DNA from: Agromyces mediolanus
GTDB taxonomy: Bacteria; Actinomycetota; Actinomycetes; Actinomycetales; Microbacteriaceae
DNA length: 64,000 nucleotides
Direction: 5' to 3'
Assembly: GCF_023715325.1 (NCBI RefSeq)
Contig: NZ_JAMBNX010000001.1
Coordinates: forward strand, 186,001 to 250,000
Both the position numbers and the translations under genes were made by a program. This document shows, one piece after another, positions 56,250-64,000 of the stretch. Every line of letters begins with the position of its first letter. The stretch's first letter is position 1. The notes beneath the pieces are model-generated. The model did not search any database. It was not told the DNA's origin and worked only from the letters and a program-made list of their open reading frames with translations.

Positions 56250-59200
56250 GTGCAACGGCTGGAACGCGACCAAGGCGACGAGCGACTGCTCGCGCGCGAG
56301 ACGGATGCCGCGGCCGACGAGCTCACCCCCGACCCCGTTCCCCACGAGGCCGGGCGGCCCACGAGCCTCAGCCTCGGTGATCCCGCACTCGTGGCGGGCA
56401 ATGTCGCGGAACCCACCTGGCGACGGTGGCAGGAGGAATTGCGCGCGGCAGGCGGGCGCTCGCCGCTCGTGCGCTTCGAGGACACGCCGCGCACCCGCAT
56501 CGAGCTCTCGACCACGCACCCGGGCGGGCTGCCGCAGTTCATCACCGGCAAGTCGACGCTGCTGTCGAGCCTCATCCGCGACGAGCTCGCCCTGCGCAAC
56601 GCGCGCCTGGCCGCCGCCGAGATCACCCAGAAGGGCATCGAGCTGCGCTCGGTGCGCGGCATCGAATCGGTGCACCTCGCCATCGGGCTCGCGTCGTGGC
56701 GGCACAACGGCCAGGAGTACACCGCCCCGGTGCTGCTCCGGCCCCTCGCCATCCGCCGCTACGGCCGCGACTTCGAGCTGAAGCTCAAAGGGCAGCCGTT
56801 CCTCAACCCGGCGCTCGCCCGCGAGCTGCACGAGCAGTTCAAGATCACGCTCGACGCCGACGCCTTCGTCGCGCTCGCGATCACCAACGGCGTGTTCAAG
56901 CCGCAGCCGGTCATCGACCGCCTGCGCGGCCTGACCTCGCACCTGCCGTGGTTCAGCGTCGCGCCGCGTCTCGTCGTCTCCTCCTTCGCCGAGGTCGGGC
57001 CCGCGCTCGCCGCCGACGCGGACGGCACGGGGCATCCCGTCGTCGATGCGATCGCCGGCAACAAGGCCGCGCGGGCCTCGCTCGCCGCGCTGCCGGAGCT
57101 GCCGCGCCCCGTTCCCCAGGACGAGCGGCCGCCGTCGACCGACGTGCTGCTGCTCGACGCCGACCAGGAGCAGGAGCAGGTCGTCGCCGCGATCGCCGCG
57201 GGCGCCTCGATCGTCGTGAAGACCCTCCCCGGCACCGGTGGCACCCAGACGATCGTGAACGCGATCGGCGCCCTCGTCGCCGCCGACAAGCGCGTGCTCG
57301 TCGCGGGCGCCCGGAAGGCGAGCCTCGACGGCATCGCGCACCGCCTCGGACAGGTCGGCCTCGGTGGCATGGCGGTCACGACCGCTGGGCTGCGGCGCGA
57401 GCTCATCCAATCGATCTCCCGCAACGAGAAGGCCGAGCGACCCCGAGTCACCGACGTCGACGATGCGCTCGTCCGGCTCCGCAAGGTCCTGCTCGACTAC
57501 CGCGCCGCGCTCACCCGGCGCGACCCCGAGTTCGGCGCGTCCGTGCTCGAGGCGCTGACCGCGCTCGCCGATCTCGCGGCGCTGCCGGCGGCGCCCGACA
57601 CCACGGCGCGCCTCGACCACGCGGCGCTCGTCGCGCTCTCGGGCGACCGCACGCGCGCCGCGCAGGATCTCGCCCGTGCTGCCGCGCTGGGGGAGTTCCG
57701 CTACGGACCGGGCGACTCGCCCTGGTACGGCGCCTCCTTCTCGACCTCCGAGGATGCCGCACAGTCCCACGAGCTCGCGAAGCGCCTGAATCGCACTGAG
57801 GTGCCGCGGCTGCTCGAACGGGGCCGCGCGCTCATCGCCCAGACTCGGCTGCGGCCGTTCGAGTCGGTGGCCGAGCTCGGGGTCTTCCTCCGCTTGCTGC
57901 TCGACGTCCGCGAGACGCTCGACAAGTTCCAGCCCTCGGTCTACGACCGGCCGCTCGGCGAGCTCATCGCGGCGACCGGCTCCCGGCGCGATTCGGAGGG
58001 GATGAGTGCGGCGAACCGCCGCCGACTCCGCCGGCACGCGACCGAGTTCCTGCGACCGGGTGTGCACGTCTCCGATCTGAACGCCGCCCTCCGCGGCATC
58101 CAGCAGCAGCGCACGCTGTGGCAGCGATACTCCGAAGCGGGCGCGATCCCCGGCGTGCCGGCCGGCATCGACGACGTGCACGTCGCGTACCGGACGGTGG
58201 CGGCCGACCTCGCCTCGCTCGACGGGCCGCTGGGCGTCGCCGGAACGCCGCGACAGCTCGCCGCCCGGCCGATCCGCGAGCTGCAGTCGACGCTCTCCGG
58301 GCTCGCCGAGGAGTCGGAGGTGCTGCTGAACCTGCAGGAGCGCACCGCCCTGCTCTCGCGACTGCGCGACCTCGGCCTCGACCCGCTCCTGCTGGACCTC
58401 TCCAAGCGGCACGTGCCGGAGCTCCGGGTGGCGGCGGAGCTGGAGCTCGCCTGGTGGCAGTCGGTCCTGGAGACGATGCTCGCGCGCGAGAAGGCGCTGC
58501 TCGGCGCGAACACGACGGTGCTCGACCGGCTGGAGGCCGACTTCCGGCTCGTCGACGAGGCGCACGCCGCCGCCGCCGGGCCGCTCGCCGCCTGGCGCCT
58601 GGCCGAGAACTGGAAGGTCGCGCTCGTCGATCACCCCGACGAGGCCGAGCGGCTGAAGAAGCTGCTGCGCAGCGACCGCATGCGGTCCGCGCAGCTGCAG
58701 CTGGAGGCGCCCACCCTGTTCCGGGTGCTGGCTCCGGTCTGGCTCGCCTCGCCGTACGAGGTGCCCACGATCGACGACGGCATCGGCTTCGACACGGTGA
58801 TCCTCGTGGATGCCGGCGCGACGACGATCGCCGAGAACCTCGGGGCGATCCGGCGGGCGAAGCAGATCGTCGCCTTCGGCGATCCGGTCACGCAGACGCC
58901 GACGCTGTTCGAGACGGGTATCTTCGACCGCGATCAGCCGGGCGAGGCCGCGCACGGCGTCGACGCGGCGCACGCGGACTCCGCACTGGCGAGGCTCGGC
59001 GAGCTGCTGCCGACGATGACCCTGACCCGCAGCTACCGCGCGGGCGGCGAGGATCTCGCCGAGCTCGTGAACACCTGGTTCTACGGCGGGCGCATCGTGT
59101 CGATGCCGTGGGCGGGCAGCTTCCTCGGTCATGGCAGCCTGGGCCTGCACTACGTGCCGGGGAACGGTCTGCCCGACCCGGTGACCGGGACCGTCGAGTC

Positions 59201-60002
59201 GATCGACACCGAGGTGGCGAAGGTCGTCGAGCTCGTCATGGAGCACGCCGTCAAGCGGCCTCGCGAGTCGCTCATGGTGATCACGGCGAGCCAGCGGCAC
59301 GCCTCGCGCGTCTATCAGGCGGTGCTCGCCGCGTTCACGAAGCGCAGCGATCTCTCCGACTTCATCCTGAAGGACCGGGCCGAGCCGTTCACCGTGCTCA
59401 CGCTCGAGCAGGCCGTCGCCCAGAGCCGCGACCGGGTGATCTTCTCGGTCGGCTACGGTCGCACGCCGCACGGCCGCCTGCTGTCGAACTTCGGCGCCCT
59501 CGGTGAGCCGGGCGGCGACCGGCTGCTCGCGGTCGGCATGACGCGCGCTCGTCGCTCGATGGACATCGTGTCGGCGTTCCGGCCCGAGCACATCGACGAG
59601 GATCGGCAGTCGCACGGCGTGCTCGCCCTCGCGAACGTGCTCGCGCAGACCGAGGAGCGGCAGGCCGCCCCCGTCGAGTCGGAGACCGACGACGCCATGC
59701 TCGCCGATCTCGGCGCGCGGCTCGAGCGTCGGGGCATCCGGGTGAGCGTCGGCCACCGCGGCAGCCTCGCCCTCGCGGCGGCGAACGCCGGCAAAGCGGT
59801 GGTGGTGGAGACGGATGCCTCGCTCGACGGCATGAGCCTCCGGGAGTCGCTGCGCCTCCGTCCGGAGGTGCTGCGACGACTCGGTTGGCACTACCTCCGC
59901 GTGCACAGCTTCGAGCTGTTCAGCAATCCCGACGCGGTGGCCGAGCGGGTGGCGACGCTGCTCGGCAAGCCGAGCCCGCGCCGGGCCGCCGCGCAGCGGT
60001 GA
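56250..60002 (+). CDS. giant helicase-nuclease-like protein with inactivated ATPase motifs
   Basis: A 1250-residue relative of actinobacterial UPF1-like SF1 helicases with a C-terminal MTES_1575-type nuclease. The overall order is kept: N-terminal domain (1-300), a Walker A region at 325-333, a long helical insert, a Walker B region at 847-857, a motif-III-like GDPVTQTP, a motif-IV-like TRSYRAGGEDL, and motifs V/VI (TLEQAVAQSRDRVIFSVGYGRTP...VGMTRARR). The nuclease-like end is about 1160-1245. The Walker A reads TLPGTGGTQ, so the catalytic Lys is Gly331. Walker B reads ILVDAGA, without the DE pair. The nuclease acidic pattern is also degraded. It looks like a pseudo-enzyme kept as a structural or signalling protein. 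TAAGGT (56238-56243) ends six bases before the GTG. Confidence 0.8.
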   Translation: MQRLERDQGDERLLARETDAAADELTPDPVPHEAGRPTSLSLGDPALVAGNVAEPTWRRWQEELRAAGGRSPLVRFEDTPRTRIELSTTHPGGLPQFITGKSTLLSSLIRDELALRNARLAAAEITQKGIELRSVRGIESVHLAIGLASWRHNGQEYTAPVLLRPLAIRRYGRDFELKLKGQPFLNPALARELHEQFKITLDADAFVALAITNGVFKPQPVIDRLRGLTSHLPWFSVAPRLVVSSFAEVGPALAADADGTGHPVVDAIAGNKAARASLAALPELPRPVPQDERPPSTDVLLLDADQEQEQVVAAIAAGASIVVKTLPGTGGTQTIVNAIGALVAADKRVLVAGARKASLDGIAHRLGQVGLGGMAVTTAGLRRELIQSISRNEKAERPRVTDVDDALVRLRKVLLDYRAALTRRDPEFGASVLEALTALADLAALPAAPDTTARLDHAALVALSGDRTRAAQDLARAAALGEFRYGPGDSPWYGASFSTSEDAAQSHELAKRLNRTEVPRLLERGRALIAQTRLRPFESVAELGVFLRLLLDVRETLDKFQPSVYDRPLGELIAATGSRRDSEGMSAANRRRLRRHATEFLRPGVHVSDLNAALRGIQQQRTLWQRYSEAGAIPGVPAGIDDVHVAYRTVAADLASLDGPLGVAGTPRQLAARPIRELQSTLSGLAEESEVLLNLQERTALLSRLRDLGLDPLLLDLSKRHVPELRVAAELELAWWQSVLETMLAREKALLGANTTVLDRLEADFRLVDEAHAAAAGPLAAWRLAENWKVALVDHPDEAERLKKLLRSDRMRSAQLQLEAPTLFRVLAPVWLASPYEVPTIDDGIGFDTVILVDAGATTIAENLGAIRRAKQIVAFGDPVTQTPTLFETGIFDRDQPGEAAHGVDAAHADSALARLGELLPTMTLTRSYRAGGEDLAELVNTWFYGGRIVSMPWAGSFLGHGSLGLHYVPGNGLPDPVTGTVESIDTEVAKVVELVMEHAVKRPRESLMVITASQRHASRVYQAVLAAFTKRSDLSDFILKDRAEPFTVLTLEQAVAQSRDRVIFSVGYGRTPHGRLLSNFGALGEPGGDRLLAVGMTRARRSMDIVSAFRPEHIDEDRQSHGVLALANVLAQTEERQAAPVESETDDAMLADLGARLERRGIRVSVGHRGSLALAAANAGKAVVVETDASLDGMSLRESLRLRPEVLRRLGWHYLRVHSFELFSNPDAVAERVATLLGKPSPRRAAAQR

Positions 60003-60250
60003 CGGTCGCCACGATGAGCGGCTCCGGGCCCGGCCCCGAAGGGCAGCGCGAGGGTCCCGCCGACGAGCGCGGCGAGGCGGCCGACGCGCCGCGTCAGCGG
60101 GTCGTCCGCGCGCGGGGAGCGCGGCGGGCGAAGCTCACGCCGGCTCCGGGCAGCGACCCCGCGCCGGAGTCGCCGGTCGAGCGGGGCCGAAGCGGGGCGA
60201 AGAGTCCCGACGACGAGCGGATCACCAGGGAGCGTCCGCCGCACTGGTGA
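59999..60250 (+). CDS. small basic protein coupled to the helicase-like gene
   Basis: An 83-residue Arg/Pro-rich, probably disordered protein ending DDERITRERPPHW, a conserved-looking C terminus. The GTG at 59999 overlaps the helicase stop (GTGA), so it is translationally coupled. An internal ATG at 60014 is an alternative. The function is unknown; the coupling suggests it partners the large protein. Confidence 0.6.
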   Translation: MTVATMSGSGPGPEGQREGPADERGEAADAPRQRVVRARGARRAKLTPAPGSDPAPESPVERGRSGAKSPDDERITRERPPHW

Positions 60251-60343
60251 GCGTCCCGCCTCCGAGGAGTGGCTCCTCGGACCCGGCGGAGACGGCGACG
60301 CCCGCCGCGCTCGGTGAGCGCGACGGGCGTCGAACGGAGGAGG

Positions 60344-60781
60344 TCAGCCGCTGTGCCGGCCGGAGCCGCCCGGTGCCGGTGCGCCGCCGTTCTGCGCCGC
60401 GAGCAGGTCGCGGATCTCGGCGAGCACGTCGAGCTCGGTCTCGGGCGTCTCGGGGTCGGGCTGTCCCGCCTTACGCTTCGCCTCGGCGCGCTCCTTGAAG
60501 TGGTTCATCGGCATCACGAAGACGAAGTACACGACGGCCGCGACGGCGAGGAACGAGATGATCGCGCCGATGATCGCGCCGAAGGAGAACTTCGCGTCGC
60601 CGACCTCCCAGACGAGCGCGTTGTTCAGGCTGTCGGCCTTGAAGAGCAAGCCGAGCAGGGGATTGATGAGGTGCTCGACGATCGAGTTCACGACGGCGGT
60701 GAACGCGGCGCCGATGACGACCGCGACGGCGAGGTCGATGACGTTGCCGCGCATGATGAATTCTTTGAAGCCCTTGATCAT
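60344..60781 (-). CDS. mscL: large-conductance mechanosensitive channel MscL
   Basis: The 145-residue channel subunit has the MscL signature GFKEFIMRGNVIDLAVAVVIGAAFTAVV, a periplasmic loop, a second membrane helix (about 73-95) and a long cytosolic C-terminal helix (PETPETELDVLAEIRDLLAA). It releases osmolytes on hypo-osmotic shock. GGAGGGAGC precedes the ATG at 60781. It is the last gene of the fthC-fmdB-mscL group. Confidence 0.95.
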   Translation of the reverse strand: MIKGFKEFIMRGNVIDLAVAVVIGAAFTAVVNSIVEHLINPLLGLLFKADSLNNALVWEVGDAKFSFGAIIGAIISFLAVAAVVYFVFVMPMNHFKERAEAKRKAGQPDPETPETELDVLAEIRDLLAAQNGGAPAPGGSGRHSG

Positions 60782-60829
60782 GGCTCGCTCCCTCCGGGGT
60801 GGACTGGTCGTCGCCACGATAACGCAGGC

Positions 60830-61147
60830 TCAGGCGGATGCCGTGGAGGTGCTCCCGCCCGTTCCATTGCTCGTCGAACCGGACTTCGCGGGCGCGCTGC
60901 CGCTGGACGGGGTGCCGCCGGAGCCGGAGCCGGCGGGGGCGGCGGCCTTCTGGGAACCGCCGCCGTCGGCCGAGCGGGAGTCCGTCCGGTAGAAGCCGGA
61001 GCCGTTGAACGTCACCCCGATGGTGTTGAAGAGCTTGCGCAGCTTGCCGCCGCAGACCTCGCAGACCGTCAGCGCGTCGTCGCTGAACGCCTGGTGGATG
61101 TCGAAGGCGTTCCCGCACTCGGTGCAGCGGTAGGAATAGGTGGGCAT
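60830..61147 (-). CDS. FmdB-family zinc ribbon protein
   Basis: A 105-residue protein with the FmdB zinc ribbon MPTYSYRCTECGNAFDIHQ...CEVCGGKLRKLFNTIGVTFNGSGFYRTD (two CxxC pairs) and a Gly/Ser/Ala-rich disordered tail (about 60-105). Members are putative regulators of unknown target. It lies between fthC and mscL, a conserved actinobacterial order. Confidence 0.9.
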   Translation of the reverse strand: MPTYSYRCTECGNAFDIHQAFSDDALTVCEVCGGKLRKLFNTIGVTFNGSGFYRTDSRSADGGGSQKAAAPAGSGSGGTPSSGSAPAKSGSTSNGTGGSTSTASA

Positions 61148-61179
61148 GGGGATCTCCGGATGGTGCGGGGCCTCGTCGC

Positions 61180-61758
61180 TCAGAAGGCGACGATGCGGGT
61201 GGGGGTGACGACGCCGTTCACGCCTTGGTCGTGGAGCTCGTGCGGAACCCGCTCGACGAACTCGCTCTCGAAGACGACGGCGTACACCGGAGGGCATTTT
61301 GCCATCGAACCGAGGGTCTTGTCGAAGTAGCCGCGGCCCCAACCGAGCCGCATGCCGCTCGCATCGACGGCCGCGGCCGGGACGACGATGAGGTCGACGT
61401 CGTTGATCGCCATCGGGCCGAGCAGCTCGCCGACCGCCTCGGGGGTGCCGTGCAGGCCGAGCTGCTCGGTGTCGTCCTCGCCGACCGTCCAGTCGAGCAG
61501 GCCGTCCTCCCGGGTGACCGGGAAGAGCACCCTGAGCCCCTGCGCCTCGGCCCAGTTCACGAAGGGGCGGGTGTTCGGTTCGCTCGGCATCGACAGGTAG
61601 CAGGAGAGGGACGTGGCCCCGGTCTGGGCGACGAGCTCCTGCAGCCGGGCGGTGAAGCCCTCGGTCGCGAGTTCGCGCTCGTGGTTCGAGCGGTTCTGCC
61701 GGCGCTCGCGGAGCTCGGCGCGGAGGATGCGCTTCTGGACGTCCGGATCGTCGGGCAT
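61180..61758 (-). CDS. 5-formyltetrahydrofolate cyclo-ligase
   Basis: A 192-residue enzyme turning 5-formyl-THF into 5,10-methenyl-THF. It has the conserved YLSMPSEPNTRPFVNWA substrate region and the C-terminal LGWGRGYFDKTL motif with nearby ATP-binding residues. The ATG at 61758 is preferred because AGGA lies about 10 bases upstream; an ATG three codons earlier is possible. It is divergent from galU, as in many actinobacteria. Confidence 0.9.
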   Translation of the reverse strand: MPDDPDVQKRILRAELRERRQNRSNHERELATEGFTARLQELVAQTGATSLSCYLSMPSEPNTRPFVNWAEAQGLRVLFPVTREDGLLDWTVGEDDTEQLGLHGTPEAVGELLGPMAINDVDLIVVPAAAVDASGMRLGWGRGYFDKTLGSMAKCPPVYAVVFESEFVERVPHELHDQGVNGVVTPTRIVAF

Positions 61759-61801
61759 GCTCAACATCCTAGACAGCGGGGCGGTCGGATAGGCTTGCGG
61801 G

Positions 61802-62698
61802 ATGACCGAGCGTATTACGAAGGCCGTTATCCCTGCGGCCGGTCTGGGGACTCGCTTCCTGCCGGCGACCAAGGCGATGCCGAAGGAGATGCTCCCGGTC
61901 GTCGACAAGCCGGCGATCCAGTACGTCGTCGAGGAAGCGGTCAACGCCGGGCTCAACGATGTGCTCATGGTGACCGGGCGCAACAAGTACGCGCTGGAGA
62001 ACCATTTCGACCGAGTCGCCGAGCTCGAGGCGACCCTCGAGGCCAAGGGCGACACCGCCAAGCTCCAGAAGGTCAACGAGTCGACCGATCTCGCCGACAT
62101 GCACTACGTGCGCCAGGGCGACCCGCTCGGGCTCGGCCACGCCGTGCTGCGCGCGAGCATGCACGTCGGCGACGAGCCGTTCGCCGTCCTGCTCGGCGAC
62201 GACATCATCGACGCCCGCGACGAGCTGCTCACCCGCATGCTCGCCGAACAGGGCAAGCGCGACGCTTCGATCGTCGCCCTCCTCGAGGTCGACCCCGACA
62301 GCATCCACCTCTACGGCGCCGCCGAGGTGGAGCCCACCGACGACCCCGAGGTGGTGCGCATCACGGGGCTCGTCGAGAAGCCGGCCAAGGAGGTCGCCCC
62401 GTCGAACTACGCGGTCATCGGGCGCTATGTGCTGAAGCCCGAGGTCTTCGAGGTGCTCGAGCGCACCGAACCCGGCAAGGGCGGCGAGATCCAGCTCACC
62501 GACGCGCTGATGGAGATGGCGGGCGATGTCGAGGGCACCGGCGGCGTCTACGGCGTCGTGTTCCGCGGCCGGCGCTACGACACCGGCGACAAGCTCGACT
62601 ACATCAAGGCCGTCGTGCAGCTCGCCGGCGACCGTGACGACTTGGGCGCCGACCTCAAGGACTGGCTCCGCGGCTACGTCGCCGGGCTCGACGACTAG
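61802..62698 (+). CDS. galU: UTP-glucose-1-phosphate uridylyltransferase
   Basis: A 298-residue nucleotidyltransferase with the nucleotide-binding VIPAAGLGTRFLPATKAMPKEMLPVVDKPAIQY motif, LLGDDIID, LVEKP and the FRGRRYDTGDKLDYIKA end. It makes UDP-glucose for envelope polysaccharides and trehalose. TAGGCT (61790-61795) ends six bases before the ATG, a leaderless pattern. Confidence 0.95.
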   Translation: MTERITKAVIPAAGLGTRFLPATKAMPKEMLPVVDKPAIQYVVEEAVNAGLNDVLMVTGRNKYALENHFDRVAELEATLEAKGDTAKLQKVNESTDLADMHYVRQGDPLGLGHAVLRASMHVGDEPFAVLLGDDIIDARDELLTRMLAEQGKRDASIVALLEVDPDSIHLYGAAEVEPTDDPEVVRITGLVEKPAKEVAPSNYAVIGRYVLKPEVFEVLERTEPGKGGEIQLTDALMEMAGDVEGTGGVYGVVFRGRRYDTGDKLDYIKAVVQLAGDRDDLGADLKDWLRGYVAGLDD

Positions 62699-62749
62699 TC
62701 CGCCGAGCGGCGCACCCCGCCGGCGCCTCCGGGCCGCTACCCTCTCACC

Positions 62750-63412
62750 ATGGCTTCAGCCGCCCTTCCCACGCTCCGCGACGGCGAGCTCGTGCTCCGG
62801 GGCATCCGGGTGCGCGACGCGCGTGCGTTGGAGCGCGTCCTCGTCGAGAATCGGGCGTGGTTGCGGCGCTGGGAGGCCACGTATCCGGGCGGCGGCTTCG
62901 CGATCGACGTGAAGAGCTCCATCCGGAACCTGCTCTCGCACGCCCGCGCCGGACACGGCCTGCCGTTCGTGCTCGAAGTCGACGGCGAGCTCGTGGGGCA
63001 GCTGAACGTGTCCTCGATCTCCTACGGTTCTCTGTCGTCGGCGACGATCGGGTACTGGGTGGCGCAGAGCGCGGCGGGCCGCGGACTCACCCCCGCTGCC
63101 GTCGCCCTCGCCACCGACTATTGCTTCCGCACGCTGCGCCTGCATCGGATGGAGATCTGCATCCGCCCGGAGAACGCGCCCTCGCTTCGCGTCGTCGAGA
63201 AGCTGGGATTCCGGTACGAGGGGCTGCGTCGCCGGTACATCCACATCGACGGCGACTGGCGCGACCACTTCGCGTTCGGACTCGTCGCCGAGGAGGTGCC
63301 ACGAGGTGTCCTCCAACGGTGGCGCGACGGCCGGGTGCCGCCCGCCGCGGCGGAGATCCATCCGGCCGACCGCGTGGCGGCGTCGCACCCCCTGCAACTC
63401 GACGGTCGCTGA
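62750..63412 (+). CDS. GNAT-family N-acetyltransferase (RimJ/RimL type)
   Basis: A 220-residue acetyltransferase with the GNAT core: LRGIRVRDARALERVLVENRAWLRRW, GYWVAQSAAGRGLTPAAVALATDYCF (acetyl-CoA pyrophosphate loop) and NAPSLRVVEKLGFRYEGLRRRYIHIDGDWRDHFAFGLVAEE. RimJ-like enzymes acetylate ribosomal protein N termini; the target here is unproven. TACCCT (62738-62743) ends six bases before the ATG. The galU-acetyltransferase order is typical of actinobacteria. Confidence 0.85.
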   Translation: MASAALPTLRDGELVLRGIRVRDARALERVLVENRAWLRRWEATYPGGGFAIDVKSSIRNLLSHARAGHGLPFVLEVDGELVGQLNVSSISYGSLSSATIGYWVAQSAAGRGLTPAAVALATDYCFRTLRLHRMEICIRPENAPSLRVVEKLGFRYEGLRRRYIHIDGDWRDHFAFGLVAEEVPRGVLQRWRDGRVPPAAAEIHPADRVAASHPLQLDGR

Positions 63413-63508
63413 CGGACGGATGCCTCGGCGCGGGCCGGCGCGGCATCCCGCACTGACACACCCGCGAATCGCGCGGGACCTCGGGCGTCTGTGCCCTACC
63501 GTTGATGC

Positions 63509-64000
63509 ATGGACGTGGTGGGCGGGGGCGTGCTGGTGGCGGTGGCCGCCGCGCTGTGGATCGTCTACCTGCTGCCCAACTGGTTCCGCCGTCGCCAGTA
63601 CGAGGTGAGCGAACGCCACGCCATCCGGCTCCAGCAGACCCTCCGGGTGCTCGCCGAGACGGCGGAGACGCCGGACGCGGTCCGGCTGGAGGCGACGGCC
63701 CGCGAGGTCGTCGCCCAGCAGCGCATCCTCGCCGCCCAGGAGCAGGCCGCCGCGCACCAGGCCGAGGCCGCTCGCCTCGCGGCGGAGGCCGAAGCGCAGA
63801 TGGCGCTGGTCGAGCGCCGCGCGGCTGAGCAGGCCGTCGCCGCCGCCCGCGAGCGCGCCACTCGCCTCGCCTTGACGCAGTCGATGCCCGCGGTCCCGGT
63901 TCCGAGCGCAGCGCCGCTCGTCCCGGCGTCGAGCGGTGCCGCGCGCGCCGCGCGCCGCCGTGGGCGTGCCCTCTGCTCGCTGGCCGTGCTCGTCTCGACC
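63509..64000 (+). CDS. membrane protein with coiled-coil region, cut by the window end
   Basis: At least 164 residues: an N-terminal membrane helix (about 7-22, ending LLPNWFRRRQYEVSERHA), an Ala/Glu/Arg-rich coiled coil (about 55-125), a Pro/Ala linker and the start of a second hydrophobic stretch (ALCSLAVLVST) at the window edge. It resembles the conserved hypothetical after galU/rimJ in actinobacteria. TACCGT (63497-63502) ends six bases before the ATG. Function is unknown. Confidence 0.65.
   Translation, partial: MDVVGGGVLVAVAAALWIVYLLPNWFRRRQYEVSERHAIRLQQTLRVLAETAETPDAVRLEATAREVVAQQRILAAQEQAAAHQAEAARLAAEAEAQMALVERRAAEQAVAAARERATRLALTQSMPAVPVPSAAPLVPASSGAARAARRRGRALCSLAVLVST

Noticed and set aside
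55608-59906. A 1432-codon open frame antisense to the helicase-like gene
   Set aside because: It lies opposite clear protein-coding motifs, and its product is Arg/Glu-rich repeat-like composition typical of shadow frames.

Overview
The window is a gene-dense, very GC-rich chromosomal segment of an actinobacterium. The best fit is a member of Microbacteriaceae. Markers include SenX3-RegX3 with a GlnR-type regulator, CarD, YgfZ, a bacterial XPB helicase with its partner, DtxR-type iron regulation with every DtxR metal ligand at its standard position, an MTES_1575-type nuclease remnant, and many leaderless transcripts with TANNNT -10 boxes. I see no rRNA, prophage, insertion sequence or CRISPR array. 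The content is mostly core housekeeping and regulation.

Layout. 1-6100: galM, a MarP-type acid-stress protease, a flavin-dependent oxidoreductase, a tRNA-Lys(UUU) interrupted by a 247-nt group I intron, an HNH-like zinc protein, a conserved unknown, a structured 82-nt intergenic element and an aminotransferase IV. 6100-14250, all minus strand: glnR-ppk-mutT1 and then pstS-pstC-pstA-pstB. 14300-18240: small membrane proteins, nitrobindin, ygfZ, a methyltransferase and gpmA. 18300-21060: phoU, divergent from senX3-regX3. 21100-26100: a lipoprotein, carD, an ispD-ispF fusion, cysS and rlmB. 26100-34400: a PNPOx-like protein, a DUF4032 kinase-like protein, a stand-alone MsiK-type ATPase, a DsbA-like protein, tRNA-Thr, a thioester-domain LPXTG adhesin, a DMT-type transporter, a nitroreductase and msrB. 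34600-37510: DUF3263, a LytR_C protein and groL under CIRCE control. 37600-45300: a lone WXG100 protein, a histidine kinase/regulator pair, a RibD-like reductase, XPB and its helicase-like partner. 45400-51600: a cold-shock protein, DUF3027, DUF2530, serC, ideR, and two cell-wall hydrolase-like genes (NlpC/P60 and CHAP) that share a promoter design, with an HNH gene between them. 51600-64000: a lactonase, tRNA-Arg, an ATP-dependent DNA ligase, aldR-ald, a rhodanese, a giant helicase-nuclease-like protein that has lost its ATPase residues, mscL-fmdB-fthC, galU, a GNAT acetyltransferase and a truncated membrane protein.

Phosphate is the strongest functional theme. Transport (PstSCAB), storage (polyphosphate kinase), signalling (PhoU, SenX3, RegX3) and a nitrogen-type regulator (GlnR) lie within 15 kb. 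Three-unit 11-nt Pho boxes precede pstS and phoU, and a weaker one precedes ppk.

The most noteworthy signals are the self-splicing-type intron in tRNA-Lys, the catalytically degenerate 1250-residue helicase/nuclease, the structured element at 5093-5174, the hairpin-terminated leader before the second HNH gene, the matched promoters of the two cell-wall hydrolase-like genes, the G9-C-G9-C-G5 tract before the WXG100 gene, and an over-represented GGATGCC heptamer.
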